Source: Phascolomyces articulosus (lineage: Eukaryota > Mucoromycota > Mucoromycetes > Mucorales > Lichtheimiaceae). Taken from it: a DNA stretch of 64,000 bases. Position numbers and translations under genes: made by a program. The notes under the pieces were generated by a model, which saw only the letters and a list, made by a program, of their open reading frames with translations, was not told the DNA's origin and searched no databases. Shown piece after piece: positions 37,770-50,541 of this stretch (positions are counted from its first letter, which is position 1; each line of letters begins with the position of its first letter). The DNA is taken from contig JAIXMP010000061.1 of the NCBI GenBank assembly GCA_025677815.1, positions 1 to 64,000 on the forward strand, written 5' to 3'.

Positions 37770-39724
37770 ATGCAAGATCCATTAGATCGATTACCATTGG
37801 AAATCATTTCCAAAATCATTTCATTCCTTGAACAAAATGATTGTTTAGAATCAATGCTTGTATGTCGTGCTTGGTTTGACAAGATGCCAACTTATACTGT
37901 TAGTCTTTGGAATGATATTTTTATTCAACCTGATCTTTGGGAAGAAAAAAACCGTTGTTTATTAGAATGCCTAGGTCCTCATGTGCAAAATGTCCATATC
38001 CCCTATGACTATATGCATTATATTATTCCAGAAATTGTTAGTCATGGATGCAACGTGACCAAATTATGTATGTAGAATGTTCAGTAATAAAACGAGGAAG
38101 ATAATGGAAGATAATAATATCTAATAGAATGTTGATTGCTTTTTGTTTTTCCCCAGTGATTCAACCATATTACGAGGCACCACCCAATTTTGAATTTTTC
38201 AATGATTTAAGAAAGATAGGATCCCATATCACCAATCTTTCTCTTTGTCATATATATGATGTTTCCATATTAGAAGTTGCTCGCATCTGTCCGCAGTTAA
38301 CGCATCTTGAATTTGGTATTATACTTGGATATGATGGTATTCCTGTTTCAGATCAAAAAGCGATCCAAGAGCTCGAAACCACTAATGACACGTCACCACT
38401 ACTACCTCGCCTCGCCTATCTTATCCTGGATGATAAAATGGATCTAGATACTAGAATAGCACCTATTTTACGCCACTGTCCAAACTTACGTATCTTGGAA
38501 CTTCGTGATGCTGAATATACATCCGAGAATAAATTGGATATTCCACGACTAGTTGATTTGTGTCCACCCCATTTGTATCATCTTATATGCTATAACAAAG
38601 AATTAGTTTATGGTGATGATTCAACCGAACTTCAATCTATTGTCAACAGCAAGATTACGGCAACATCATCAATAGGACTGAAGCGACTTTCATTTTATCA
38701 TGGCAACTCAATACCTTACCCTAGTATTAATGACACAACACAGCTTTCGCAACAAATAAGAGACACATTGACCAGCCTAAGTATTCACCAAAATTATAGC
38801 AGCAATGGGTTTGTTGTTAATAACTGGTTTAATCCACCAATAGTTCTTCCAAACCTTCAACAATTCGAATTGACTGGTAGATTTATCAACACAACATTGG
38901 TGGGTCGATTACTAGATCGTTATAATAGCAACAGCAATACCAGTACTTTTGACAGCCAACTAGATACAATTGGGATGTCTTTTTGGTCAGAAGTATTTGA
39001 CAATACCTTGATCCAAGACTTGACAAACATCCGTAGTCTGACATCATTAACTCTACATAGTGTGGATCGATGCTTTCGTCAATCCTATTGTGGAGAAATA
39101 CCTACTTCTGTCATGTATAATACCCATCTTTTTCAAAAATTTCAACAAGGACAATTACGTGAGATCGAATTGATTGGGGACATGTTGATATCCGATTCAC
39201 TCCTGCTTATTCTGAGCGACTTGACACAATTACAAAGAATCACATTGGGTTACTTTGACTTGACCTTGGATGTACTTTCGACAGATAATAGTGACTTTGT
39301 ATCATCATTGGTCTTTCTAGTGACACGTGATGGGCTCTTGAAATTCCTTGATCGTATTATTCAACATCGGGATCGCCATGCTTTACAACATCTGACACTG
39401 GTCAATTTTTATGAGAATGTGGACGATAGCGTAATTCAATCGATTGGCAATATTCGTTCATTAAAATCTCTAGATTTACGCTGTCCTTTTGGTATTCATG
39501 ATGCTGGACTCAAAGGATTTATTGATAAAAAAGTGGGAAATGGGTATTTGGAACGTGTCGATATTCATGGTTACAAGAATCTAACACGAGATGGAATCGA
39601 ATATGCAAGACACAAATCAAGTAACCATGGTGCACAGTTCGCTAGCTCCCCATATGCATCTTTGGATCCATGGAACGGTGATTTTAGAATGCAAAATAAT
39701 AGGATGTATAAAAGAAAAAAATAA
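37770..39724 (+). CDS. F-box protein with leucine-rich-repeat-like body
   Basis: Exons 37770-38067 and 38157-39724, 621 residues. The N terminus DRLPLEIISKIISFLEQND and SMLVCRAWF is a clear F-box, which would dock on Skp1 of an SCF ubiquitin ligase. The rest consists of irregular leucine-rich segments: LRILELRDAEYT, LPNLQQFELTGRF, IRSLTSLTLHSVDR, LQRITLGYFDLTL and IRSLKSLDLRCPFGIHDAGL. This resembles the large, fast-evolving F-box/LRR families of Mucorales. The junction TTA T|GTATGT ... CCCCAG|TG ATT CAA keeps frame. It follows the fusion gene by only 295 bp in the same direction. Target unknown. Confidence 0.88.
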
Positions 39725-40957
39725 GCGTACGTAGTGTGTTGTAGCATATACATTTTGGGTCTCTCTCTTATATCCTCGATTTGATAATAGATGAATAATA
39801 AACCACCAATATATACTGATTCATTCTTTTGTCAAGTCCCGCACAGAAAAAAGTTGTATGGAGCGGAAGTTCATCCGCCTAAAAATTACTTCCAAATGTT
39901 TGGTATTATATATCAATTATTAAAGAATAATTATGTGGCCCCAGGTTAAAAGGCATTCTCATCATTGGGTAAAGAAAAAATATAGTGTTTCGTGCAGTAA
40001 TTCTACCATAATGAATTCAATAATGTGTTGCTAAAATTAAACACACATTATTTATCTTCCTTGTGTTTCTTTTGGTTTACTGTTACTAATAATTACAAGT
40101 ACGAAGAAGAAAACTATTTCGTACCAATAGAAACTTTTTGTCAACTCAGTCCTCAATAACAACAAAATATATATAAGCGTCATTTTTTACAGTTGAATAA
40201 GGTAATATGCATGGAATGTAAAAATGATGTCCCTTAATTATTCCTATTGTTTAAACAGTTGTTAATTAAAAGGGGAAGAAACAAAAGCCAAAACGCCGAG
40301 TTTTAAAGTGGCATTTACAAAACAAGCAACTTTGCATGTAGATCGTCGTCATTGCTATAATATTATTTTTAACAGCATTTTGTGATATATTTCCTGCAAC
40401 AAGGAGAAAGTATTATTTATTACTAAACTACCTCTTCCCTTGACTATCTACTGGATTATCATTTAATCAAAATATATACTACAAAATTATTTGATAAAAG
40501 CCCTACTTACTACTGCCACTAAATCAAATTGATGAGTTTGCGGAACGATCCGGGCCGAGAAGAATCATGCTCATTAATTTCTACCCCATCATCTCCTTTA
40601 TATTTGAAAAGTATGAAAGTTATGGGAACTACTCGTGAACACATGGTCAAATTTCTAGAGCCGCGACCGATATAAATATAAAGTTATAATTAAGCAGTAG
40701 TGAGTGGTACAATGAATAAAGAGTTCATGCTAAAATGTGAAAAGAAAGGAAGCCTAAAACGTCGGCAGAAAGTTGTACAAAAACAGAAAATGGATATTTT
40801 ATTATTTTTATTATCTACTTTATATATCCTTTATCCTGTTTGTCATACTACTTTTCCCTCCTACCCTTCCTCTCCTCTTCTAATTATAAAACCCTTTACC
40901 TCTATTTATTTATTTATATATCTCTTAATTTCTTTTTCTTTATTTTTTTAATCAAAC
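39725..40957. other. Intergenic region
   Basis: No gene supported. The upstream flank of the TBC gene carries TATAAAA near 40884 and a pyrimidine-rich leader just before the ATG. Confidence 0.5.
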
Positions 40958-43770
40958 ATGGCATCCCTAGTAAGGTCATCAACAACTGTTCGTTTACCAC
41001 GTCAACGCGATAATTCAAAGTCATCACTTCGTACACCTCGTGGAATGCGTGCTCGGTCATCTTCATTTACCACTGGTAGTAATAGCGTCACGACGAATAA
41101 ACAATTCACTAATGGTTTATATCCAACGGCAACGAATAGTTCCCACCAATTAAAACATCGTCATGGTCGTCAACCTAGTTTAGAATCCTCCTCTTCTTCT
41201 GCTGGTCAGAACCACCTTCAACCCATTCACATCGATCACTCAAATACAACGACAGGTTCATTACTTACAGTAGACGGAGATATTCATGCTTCTGCTGCTT
41301 CTTCTGTTGATACTTTATCTGATGACGATGACGATGAAGACGACCATGACGAAGAAGAAGAAACATGTTCTCCATTTCAACAACGGTCAAAGTTAGCCGC
41401 TTTGGCACCTCCTTCAAGGCCCATTCCCCCCATACCACAACAGTCACCTACATTACAACCACCTGCTCCTATGCCAAGAGCTAGTGTCAGCCGATCCATA
41501 TCCAATGCGTTCAAAGACAAGTTGACTTTAACACGAAAAAAGAGTAAATTTTCACTACGTAAAAGCCATGGTAACGCAAGCTCACCTGTATTATATGATG
41601 ATGGAAGTCAAACAACTTATCCACCAGCACCACCCCGAGTAAAGAAACTTGATCGATCCACTGAAAGGTAAGATAGGGAAAAAACAATCACCCTTTTCCC
41701 ATATTTTTTTTTGTGAACCCTAATACCTCCCGCCTTGGCCTCCTCTTTTTTCTGTTTTTGGGAACGTGTTTCATTGGTATTATTGTGTGTGCTGGACATG
41801 TAGTGTAACACTATCTTTTAGTGTACTAAATTTTCTATTATATGTTATAAAAAAAAACAAGGGATCAATATGGGTTTATCAAGGGTTCACAATGGGTATC
41901 TGTTGAAGAGCAAGAAAACTTTGAAAAACAATACCAACCTATTGTAAATCGCCGACAACAAAAATGGAGACGACTAATTGGAGAACATGGTGGAGAATGG
42001 CCACTACCAAGTAGCAAATGTAAATCCATCTTATATATATATATATATATATATCCATATTTGTGTGTGTGTGTCTGTGATCTTGAAAAGAGGGGGATTT
42101 TAGTATGGATGTTTTGTATAGAATGGGGAAAATGATCGATCATGACCTATGGAAGGGGAAAAGGGGGAAAGATAGAAAGAGGAGGAAAATGAAAGAAAAG
42201 GTGAAACAATTCTAACACAGTGGTGATGATAATGATATTATATAGTCAAACGGTTTATTCGTAAAGGAATACCTTCTGATATTCGTGGACAAGCATGGCT
42301 TCATTATAGTGGAGGAGAAACGAAAAAATTTGCAAACCCAGGTGTTTATCGAGGATACGTTGAAAGAGCTGAAGCAATGGGTCTGGAAAATGAGTTTCTT
42401 GATATCATTGAACGAGGTAAGAGAAAAAGGGGCGTGGTTACATATAGGACAATGAAAAAAAACAGGACTTTTCCATAAGTATGACTTCTTACCTCGTTCA
42501 AATTGTTCAATTTTAGATCTTCATCGAACCTTCCCCGACAACATTCGTTTCAAATCGACACCTACAACATCCAATGGAAAAGGAAGAGAAGAAGACAATC
42601 AAACGAGTGAGAGTAGCAGTAGCAGAAGTGGTAGTGTTGATTACAATGGTCGAAGTAACGATGTACCTGCAATCCAAGCATTACGAAGGATCCTTTCGGC
42701 ATTTTCACTGTATGCTCCTGAGATTGGTTACTGTCAATCCTTAAACTATATTGCAGGATTATTAATACTATTTATGGATGAAGAGGATGCATTTTGGACT
42801 TTTGTTGTATTGATACAGGATATCTTACCACCTAATATCTATGATGTGACCATGGAAGGTGCTAATATTGATCAAACGGTGTTGATGATGTTATTATCAG
42901 AACGATGTCCTCATATATGGAATCGGATGAGTAGTGGTAAATCATTTTGGGAATGTGAGGAAGCAGATGGTAATGGCATGCCAACTACTACATTGGTCAC
43001 AAGTCATTGGTTCCTGACATTATTTATCAATATTTTACCAACTGAGGTAAATTTATCATTTTTTTAATATAAGTGTGATGCATGAATTTTTTAGTCATAC
43101 AAGATATTTACATATTTTTTTCTTCTATCCATAGTCTGTCCTCCGTGTTTGGGATTGCATATTTTAGTAAGTTAGGTTAAAAGGGGATTCATGAAGACTT
43201 TTTCTTTGAAAAGTAGATATTGGGAAGGCTAATATAAGGACATTTTAAAACAGTGAAGGACAGCCTGCATTATTCCGTGTCGCATTAGCTATTTTTAAGA
43301 TGAATGAACGGGAAGTATTGGCTGTAGATGATCCTTTGGAAATTTTTCAAGTTATTCAGGTAAAAAAAGGTTTTGGATGATTTGTATAAACGTAAAGGAA
43401 ACCGTGGTCTCATGTCATCTTATCATTTTTATAGAATATGCCAAAACGAATGGTTGATTGTCACAAATTGATGGAGGTTTGTTTTTTTAAATTTACATTT
43501 CATTGGAAATTTTCATCCTATTGAATTAAGCACTTACAAAATATATTATAATATTAGGCTGCATATGAAAAATATGCATCCGTCACTCGAATCAATGAGT
43601 ATGACTTATCTAAACGTCGAGAATTGATCAAGAATAGACGTGATGAAAGACGAAAAAATACACCTCGATTAAAAAGACGACTTAAACGAGGTACTGTACG
43701 AGGTACCATTATTCATAAAGCAATGGATGCTCGTCGCCTCATTGAAAGAGCAAAGACAGTGCGCCGATAA
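40958..43770 (+). CDS. TBC-domain Rab GTPase-activating protein
   Basis: Accelerates GTP hydrolysis by a Rab, acting in vesicle traffic. Exons 40958-41667, 41862-42019, 42246-42416, 42517-43046, 43135-43166, 43254-43359, 43435-43476 and 43558-43770; 653 residues. The first 240 residues are disordered (Ser, Asp/Glu run near 125-140, Pro-rich PPSRPIPPIPQQ). The TBC domain begins at RKGIPSDIRGQAWLHYSG. It has the arginine finger in DLHRTFPDN and the glutamine finger in GYCQSLNYIAG, so the dual-finger catalytic pair is intact. SHWFLTLFINILPTE and SVLRVWDCIF follow, then a basic C-terminal tail (KRRELIKNRRDERRK). A Ser/Gly-rich insert lies between the two fingers. Two exons are very short (32 and 42 nt). 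Rab target unknown; the domain order is typical of Gyp-type fungal GAPs. Confidence 0.92.
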
Positions 43771-46700
43771 TACTCTTCAGAAATAACATGTTACTTTTTT
43801 TACGCATACAATCAATTCACCTTTTAATATTACATTCTTCGTGGTGGCTGGCCTTCTTATCATTTTTTTGATCCTGTCATTTTTACGCTTAACACTATTA
43901 TATATACACACACAATTCATACACAACATACTATCAAGCACTTGATTTTTACAATGAACATTTATATATATCATATATGCTTTTTTTTTTTGCATTAATT
44001 ATTTTCAATTTGTTAAATAACGAAGCAACTGTTCTTTCATTTTCAATATTATATTTTTGCAACTTTTTTATAATCATTGATGAAGGGATATATGTATATG
44101 TATTAGGCAACAGTGGAAAGAAGCGTATGATTGAATTATTTTATGTATGTGAAATTTACATTGCTGATGGTTAAAAAGAGGAGAGGATGCGTAATGGTTC
44201 GTAAGCTTTACTATTTGACCGTATACTTCTATATATAAACATACAAATGCAATATGAGAAGATATAAATTAGATGGCAATAGTTTTTTTTAGAGAGACGG
44301 TTTTATTTTAACCAGCTGCGATTAGTGGATACTATGCGATATCATATTACGAAGCAGGTACATATTTGCAATTGTACCCATTACGCAAATAATGGATTAA
44401 GGAACACAAGGAACATGGAATACCACTGTTACAATAACGTTTACATAATCTCATACCATCATTTGTGGTAATTATAATAGAAGCAGCTTTTGAAGACGAA
44501 GAAAAAACGCAATTTAAATAATACCGAAGATAAAGAAATGAGCTGTTTAACTCTAAAAAATCTATAATATTTACAAATATAGGTGTTGAAGACTGTATTT
44601 AGATCTTCAGGACATATAGATCTATTGGAACTATCTCTGTTATCTCGTTGAGTTTGATGGATTCCTAGACTGGTTTTCAACGATTTCCATGTATTGCTTC
44701 ATAAACTGATATCCAACAGGGGGAATTCACTCTCCTTTTGCCGTGCCTTGACAATAAAATGGCTTACATCGTTCAATGGTCCAATATAATTGAGGAAGTC
44801 TTTTACATCTGCTTCTTTTGGAAAAACAATGCTCTTAAAAACATTGCGGCTAACACCACTATCCTAAAAAGAACGCAATATGTCGGATTACGAAGCAGTC
44901 ATACTTCAATAATGCGGTAGAGAACGTCACGGATTAATGATCATAATATAAACAGCAATGCTGATTTTGCATGTATTTTTGAAGAAGAGGATGTAATTAT
45001 ATACAAAAAAACCAATCATAACCTTTTGAATTTATTTCTTTTGTTTGATTAATAAAATTATTGAGTATATTATGTGGATATAAGTGGGATGTGGACGCTT
45101 ATATTTTGCTATATACTATATAGCTGTAGAATTATTGATATCATAATATACATAAAATATCTGATGCTAATAATACACTTTCATTCTTTGGATAAATTCA
45201 TTTACTTCTCTATTTATTCCTCTTTTTTGATACTTCCACTCAATCATTAATATGTACGCATACTGTACCTTACATATTAGATCTTGTACATGTTGAACAA
45301 ACCACAATGGTCTATAGCTAATGAAATACCCATCCAGTCATAGTACTGCAACTCATAGACATATAATACTCACACTCTACGGAGATTACTATCTAATCAA
45401 AATGAACTTAGATGAGGTTCTATGTTATTTTCTTTTTTGACATCGTTACAATTTTATAGTCGATTATTAAACAACTAGTGGTATTTCAAACATCCTTTAT
45501 TTCCATTATACAAGACATAATCAATTGGTATTACTGATACGGAATTCTATAATTTGGGTCACCTTGAAAATGAAAGACAGTTACTAGTAAGTCAAAATGA
45601 TATTCATCGCAGCTATTTTGCTTTGTTTCTGATTTTAATATATACTGATTATTAGGTGGAGTTTTTTTTAAAAAACTACTTTGGATAGTAGGGATCTGAA
45701 AGAATGCAGAACTTTTTTTTAAGATGGGGATTATTGTGCAAAAGATTGTAAAGTAGCAGAAGAGGACTTTACCATCTGTGGTCTCAAGTTGTATTAATCA
45801 AGATAGTACCAATTTCATTTATCAGTTGGGTTGTTGCACTTGTTGCAAGCCGTTTCAAAGTATACCTTGGTCTATTTATATAGATTTCACAACTCAATAT
45901 TACGATCATATAAAATGATATATAAATTTAATACTACGTGCTTAGTGCATTTATGAACAAAGCGAGTATTGGACTGCTCAACTACTTGCTGATGGAAGTA
46001 CTAAACAATTTACAGAAAACACGCTTAAATATCAACTTGCTAAATCGACTTGAACAACCAGCAGTGAAATAAAAAAAAGTTGGGATTTGAGTATTAGGAC
46101 TCGGTATATCGGTCGGTACACACATTACAACAATAGCCATAAAAGCTAGAAATCCTCAACTAAAACCAATATATATATATATATATTAAAAGGTGTATAT
46201 AAATAGATTAATAATAGATAGTAGGTAACATTAACATTTTTTTGGAGTAAGTGTTCGCCTGAATTAATATGTTTGTAGCAAGTTTTAATGAAAATAATGT
46301 AGTTGATATTCCAATGACAAGCCTTATTAGCAAAAAAAATCCAAGAGGTTACTAAAAAGACATTGAACCATAACGTCAATTACAAGAATTCGAATAATCA
46401 AAAGGTCTTGAAAATTATCGGTTTATGTACTTTTTTTTCGTGGTTGATGATATGTTACTTTTTTAACCTTTTTTTTTATAGTCAACAGATACATCATCCG
46501 AAAAGCTTTTGAGTACACGATATACTTTTTTTATCACTGCCAATAGCTCAGATGAAGTATGTTTTGTTTTATAGGTTATAATAAAAACCAAGTGTTAACC
46601 TATTATACTATAAAATGTACTGATAATATATCTTCCATCTGTTTACTATGTTGAAACCTCACCATTATGACCTGAGTATACTTGATAATAAACATTTTAA

Positions 46701-47544
46701 AGCACTTACTGACGGCGATGATGTGATGATTAAAACCTAGGACCAGATAATCGAACAAATGTTCCTGGGATTCAACATAGAAACTTATTGACGTGTTAGT
46801 AAATAGAGCAACCATTGTTTCCCTTTCTTTATTTCAACATCTTAGTACATACCATCATGGGAAGAAATATTTGGAAACGTTTTTTATAAATAAAAGTTCA
46901 TCAAACGCACTTAGTTTATACTAATAATTTATGTGATTGCAACATATTATTATTTAAAAAATATAAATAATTGATAACAAAACACTTCTATTCTATTTTT
47001 TTTTGTTGAGTTTTTTCTATTACTGATATTAATAAAAACACGTATATGACCCCACTCTCCCTCTGTCAGTTTTTTATACAAGTATTAGTTCATCTCACCA
47101 CCATGGTTAACAAAATGAACATAAATATTACAATATGCTTACCTTGACACCAGTTTTTTGAAAGTGTTCTTATTTTGACTTGGTCGTTTATTTACTTCAA
47201 CATACTTGGTGATGGTACAATTGTTAAAAGTGTTTATTATGTTTTCTGAACAAAAGGAAGAAAGGCTGATTAAAATTTCGCTATTAATCTTTTCTATTTC
47301 TTTTTTTGGTCTCAGTTTCATGCAAGTGCACGGACAACTGCTAATGTAATTTTTTTCCTTTCTTCCTTATTGACTATCAACAACAAATATGATACTTCTT
47401 CAACCTCTTGTCTTCTTTTTTCTATTCACTTTTTTTTTACAGGATCTATTTTACACAAGATCATTGTTCTTTTATGGTATGTTTTTTAAGTCATTTGACT
47501 CTCTAGATGATATGAACAAAAACTACCATCAAACGATTCTCTTG

Positions 47545-47580
47545 CATCATTTTTTGACATCATTTTTTGACATCATTTTT
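47545..47580. repeat. 13-bp tandem repeat (CATCATTTTTTGA)
   Basis: Nearly three head-to-tail copies of CATCATTTTTTGA. It lies in a gene-free region. Confidence 0.7.
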
Positions 47581-48649
47581 TTTTACTTAATCCTGTCCAC
47601 TTAAGATCACTGCTATTTTATTATGGTAAACTTTTACTGCTTCTTTCTCCAAATGACATGATCATTGTTTCAAGTATGATCAACCACTTCTCTGCCATTA
47701 TTTTTTAAACGTTTTCATAGTTCATCCGTTGATCTAGATCATCGTCTCCCTCTTTCATTTTTTGGTGGTAATAGTGACACATAATTTTCAGTGATAAGCA
47801 ATATCCCCTCACCGTTCCCACTTGATCCAAACACTTTGTATTATATGCTCTGCGTGCTTTATGCTTTGTTTCCTTCATACAACTTTGTTTTCTACCTTAT
47901 TTTCTTTCCATCTCATAACAATCACTTGTTATCACTCACTTATCACCAATAAATGGTTAATAAATATTTAGTTATGGGTTTATTGTTATGATGTCTTTAA
48001 ACTTGCCTATTGCATTTTTCTAAAGGTTGGGTGGGTGAGGGTTCTATAAAATGTAGACGTTCTGTTTTGTTTTCGCTTATCAATATGCTACACTGGATCA
48101 CTTCTAATTGTTTCGTTCTATATATTCTATAGACTATTTGTTGGAATGGATGGATTATGAATAAAACTTAGAATAGAATAAATGGTTACAAATATATTAT
48201 TTGTAAATATTTGACGGTATTCAAGGATTATCAGCAGGCAAGGTTAATGTATAATGGCCATTTTTCCCACTGGTTTTTTTTTCTTATATGTTACACTTGT
48301 GGATGTTGTTGCGCTAATTCATTTATTTGGAAATAGTAGACGCATCTGGTCTTTTTTTCCTTTTGGTTTCGATCGATAGGTTTTTTTTTCTTTGACCCGG
48401 ATGTAGGTCGGAAAAGGTTCGTTTATTGTTGATTTTTGTTTAGTTGAGCATCAAGTGAGAAAATGAGAAAGGGAACTTATTCGGTACGCTTCATTAAATT
48501 GTCTTGTTAATAGTAGAAAAGAGATAAAATGGATCTGGCAAGAACCTATCATATTTTATTTGGGATGTGAATGGATCAATGAATGAGTAAGTTATCAGCC
48601 ATATTTTACTTTGTGTTTTTTTTATATCCTTTCACTAGTCTTCTTAAGG

Positions 48650-48897
48650 TGTTCTTCTTTTTCTGGTACAGTGAAACTGAAGCGTCACCTATTGCTTTAG
48701 TTCATCATATTTCCAAGTTCTGTTTTTTACAGCAGTTCAGATCTGTATATTTTGCTTTGTGTATAATATCACTGCTCAGTTCCTTTCTCGTGTTGTGTGT
48801 AAGTCGGGACTCTGTTTATCTGCCATCCCCCCAATACCCGGTCCAGCTGAATGGCTGTACCACAAAACAAGCTAAAGTTATTGTTTTGCGTACATAA
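48650..48897 (-). pseudogene. Decayed coding-like fragment, unknown element
   Basis: One minus-strand frame reads LVLWYSHSAGPGIGGMADK, SPDLHTTRERN and TAVKNRTWKYDEL, separated by TAA, TAG and TGA codons without frame change. The even codon usage and the stops at positions reachable from CAA, CAG or CGA by one C-to-T change suggest a relic of a repeated gene, perhaps mobile. Family not recognised. Confidence 0.35.
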
Positions 48898-49203
48898 TTT
48901 CTTTTCTAACGTTGAGTATTAGTCATCATTTCGTATCACGCCACTCCTGTGTTAGATAGTAGGTTTTGGTGGATGATATGAGATTATCATTCTGGTGTTT
49001 ATGCTCATTCTTTAGTATATTCATAAAAAGATGTGCTCTCGTGATTTTATGTGTTCCCGTTTCTTTTTTTCTGTTTCGTGTAAGTTGATGTTTTCATTAC
49101 ATGTTTTCCAACCTTACGACTATTGTTATACTATATAATAAACGTACATGATTTACTTTTATTAGCCTCAAGGATAAATGTAATATGTGAGAAGCAGCCA
49201 TAC

Positions 49204-49413
49204 CTAAGAATGGCCTCTATAGCTTATAAGTGTTACTACTATGGTTGTACCAAGATGCCACTTTTGTTCAAGAAACATTTCCTCGGGTTGAGGATTACGG
49301 GTTGCAACAAACCAAAAAGTTTTAAATTTCCACTCAGGTGCATAGGCTGTATTAGTGAATGGAGTTAGCGGGAATGTGTCATAATTATTTTTGGCGGCTA
49401 GTACCTTAGCCAA
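49204..49413 (-). pseudogene. Possible 5' coding fragment next to LTR-like repeat
   Basis: About 70 open codons on the minus strand, starting AKVLAAKNNYDTFPL and continuing AYAPEWKFKTFWFVATRN. The frame begins directly inside the conserved block that follows the LTR-like repeat (49415-49718), as the first codons of a retroelement would. No gag or pol motif can be named. Confidence 0.35.
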
Positions 49414-49414
49414 T

Positions 49415-49718
49415 TGAAATAATATAGTTCAAAAAGAATAAAGTCTATTACACGGATTAAGGGATAACGTAATAAGGTATCATTTTCTTGTTGAGGGATG
49501 AAGAGTATTGATATATTTTCTAATTACTTGTAATAATAATAAACTCTATAATGAAACTAATGATAATGATATATATACGTGGAGTGATGGAGGATGCGAT
49601 ACGTGTTTATGACTGTCAATTGAATACGTGTTTTAATTATTAATTAATATGATGATGGATGATGAATAATATATTGCATAATAAAATTGTAGTGCGATAG
49701 TAACAATAAGGGATTACT
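49415..49718 (-). repeat. LTR-like dispersed repeat, copy 2 (inverted)
   Basis: The reverse complement matches 475-760 over its whole length, with about 70-80 percent identity by eye and long exact blocks such as ACACGTATTCAATTGACAGT. The similarity carries on some 40 bp into 49375-49414. The two copies are 49 kb apart in opposite orientation. The repeat ends about 140 bp before the azoreductase start, so it may overlap that promoter. Confidence 0.6.
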
Positions 49719-49825
49719 AAGATAATCCAAAAAGAAATTGTAAAGCGAAGTAATTTTTACTATAAATGCAGCCATGATCTCTGTAGAAAAAAAAAAATAA
49801 AAGTTTTAATATTCTTTATCTACTT

Positions 49826-49835
49826 TATATATAAA
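49826..49835 (+). promoter_or_regulatory. TATA-like element before the azoreductase gene
   Basis: TATATATAAA, 25 bp upstream of the ATG at 49861. It is close to the start codon for a TATA box, so the transcript may be nearly leaderless or another start may be used. Confidence 0.35.
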
Positions 49836-49860
49836 TTTACGCATATTCAAAAACGAAACC

Positions 49861-50541
49861 ATGTCATTTATGAAAAAGACATTAATTATCAATGCTCATC
49901 CAAAAATTGATGATACAGCTTCATTTAGTATTCGCGTCATGAATGAATTCCTTGCCCATTATCGTCAAGCCATACCATCGGATCACATTATCGAACAACT
50001 CAATCTCTATCAAGATGACATTCCCACTGTCGATCGTACCGTATTATCCGCATGGGATAAACAAGCCCACAACAAAAAATCAATAGAACAAATAGAATTA
50101 ACCGACCAAGAAAAAAAAGTAACGGATCGTATTCAACACCTAGTCGATCAATTCAAAAGTGCAGGGACCTATGTCATAGTCATGCCACTGCATAACTTTA
50201 ATATCCCTTCCAAACTCAAGGATTACATGGATGATATCTTAATTGCTGGTGAAACATTTTATTATGCCAAAGGAGGACGAGGGATTGGTTTATTAAATGA
50301 ACAGAAAAGACAGTGTTTATTGATCCAAGGCAGTGGGGCTGTCTATACCAATAATGATTGGTATACTCAAGTAGAATTTTCATACAAGTATCTTCATGCC
50401 ATGTTTCAATTTATGGGTATTGAGGATTTTGAGATTGTTCGAGCGCAAGGAACGGCACGCACCGAAGGAAAAGAGGAACGTTTGATATTGGCTTATCAAC
50501 AAGTGGAACAACAAGCACATCGATTGGCTTCTTCATTATAA
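49861..50541 (+). CDS. FMN-dependent NADH-azoreductase-like flavoprotein
   Basis: Flavodoxin-fold quinone/azo reductase that uses NAD(P)H to reduce quinones or azo compounds by two electrons. Intronless, 226 residues, the usual AzoR size. It begins KKTLIINAHPKIDDTASFS, the phosphate-binding strand-loop. It then has YVIVMPLHNFNIPSKLKDYMD and ILIAGETFYYAKGGRGIGLL, matching the AzoR core MPMxNFxxPxxLKxxxD and the GxTFxY segment, followed by CLLIQGSGAVY. The family is mainly bacterial, and the absence of introns contrasts with neighbours that have two to twelve exons, so bacterial origin by transfer is possible. An alternative is a divergent NQO-type quinone reductase. The LTR-like repeat lies just upstream. 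Confidence 0.88.
   Translation: MSFMKKTLIINAHPKIDDTASFSIRVMNEFLAHYRQAIPSDHIIEQLNLYQDDIPTVDRTVLSAWDKQAHNKKSIEQIELTDQEKKVTDRIQHLVDQFKSAGTYVIVMPLHNFNIPSKLKDYMDDILIAGETFYYAKGGRGIGLLNEQKRQCLLIQGSGAVYTNNDWYTQVEFSYKYLHAMFQFMGIEDFEIVRAQGTARTEGKEERLILAYQQVEQQAHRLASSL

Larger units (their letters stand above)
43771..49374. other. Gene desert with retroelement-like debris
   Basis: About 5.6 kb without a supported gene. Coding-like but interrupted stretches occur at about 45700-46170 (plus) and 48650-48900 (minus). A 13-bp tandem repeat, TTTTTTGACATCA, occurs at 47545-47580. The region is AT-rich and homopolymer-rich; no domain is recognised. Confidence 0.45.
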
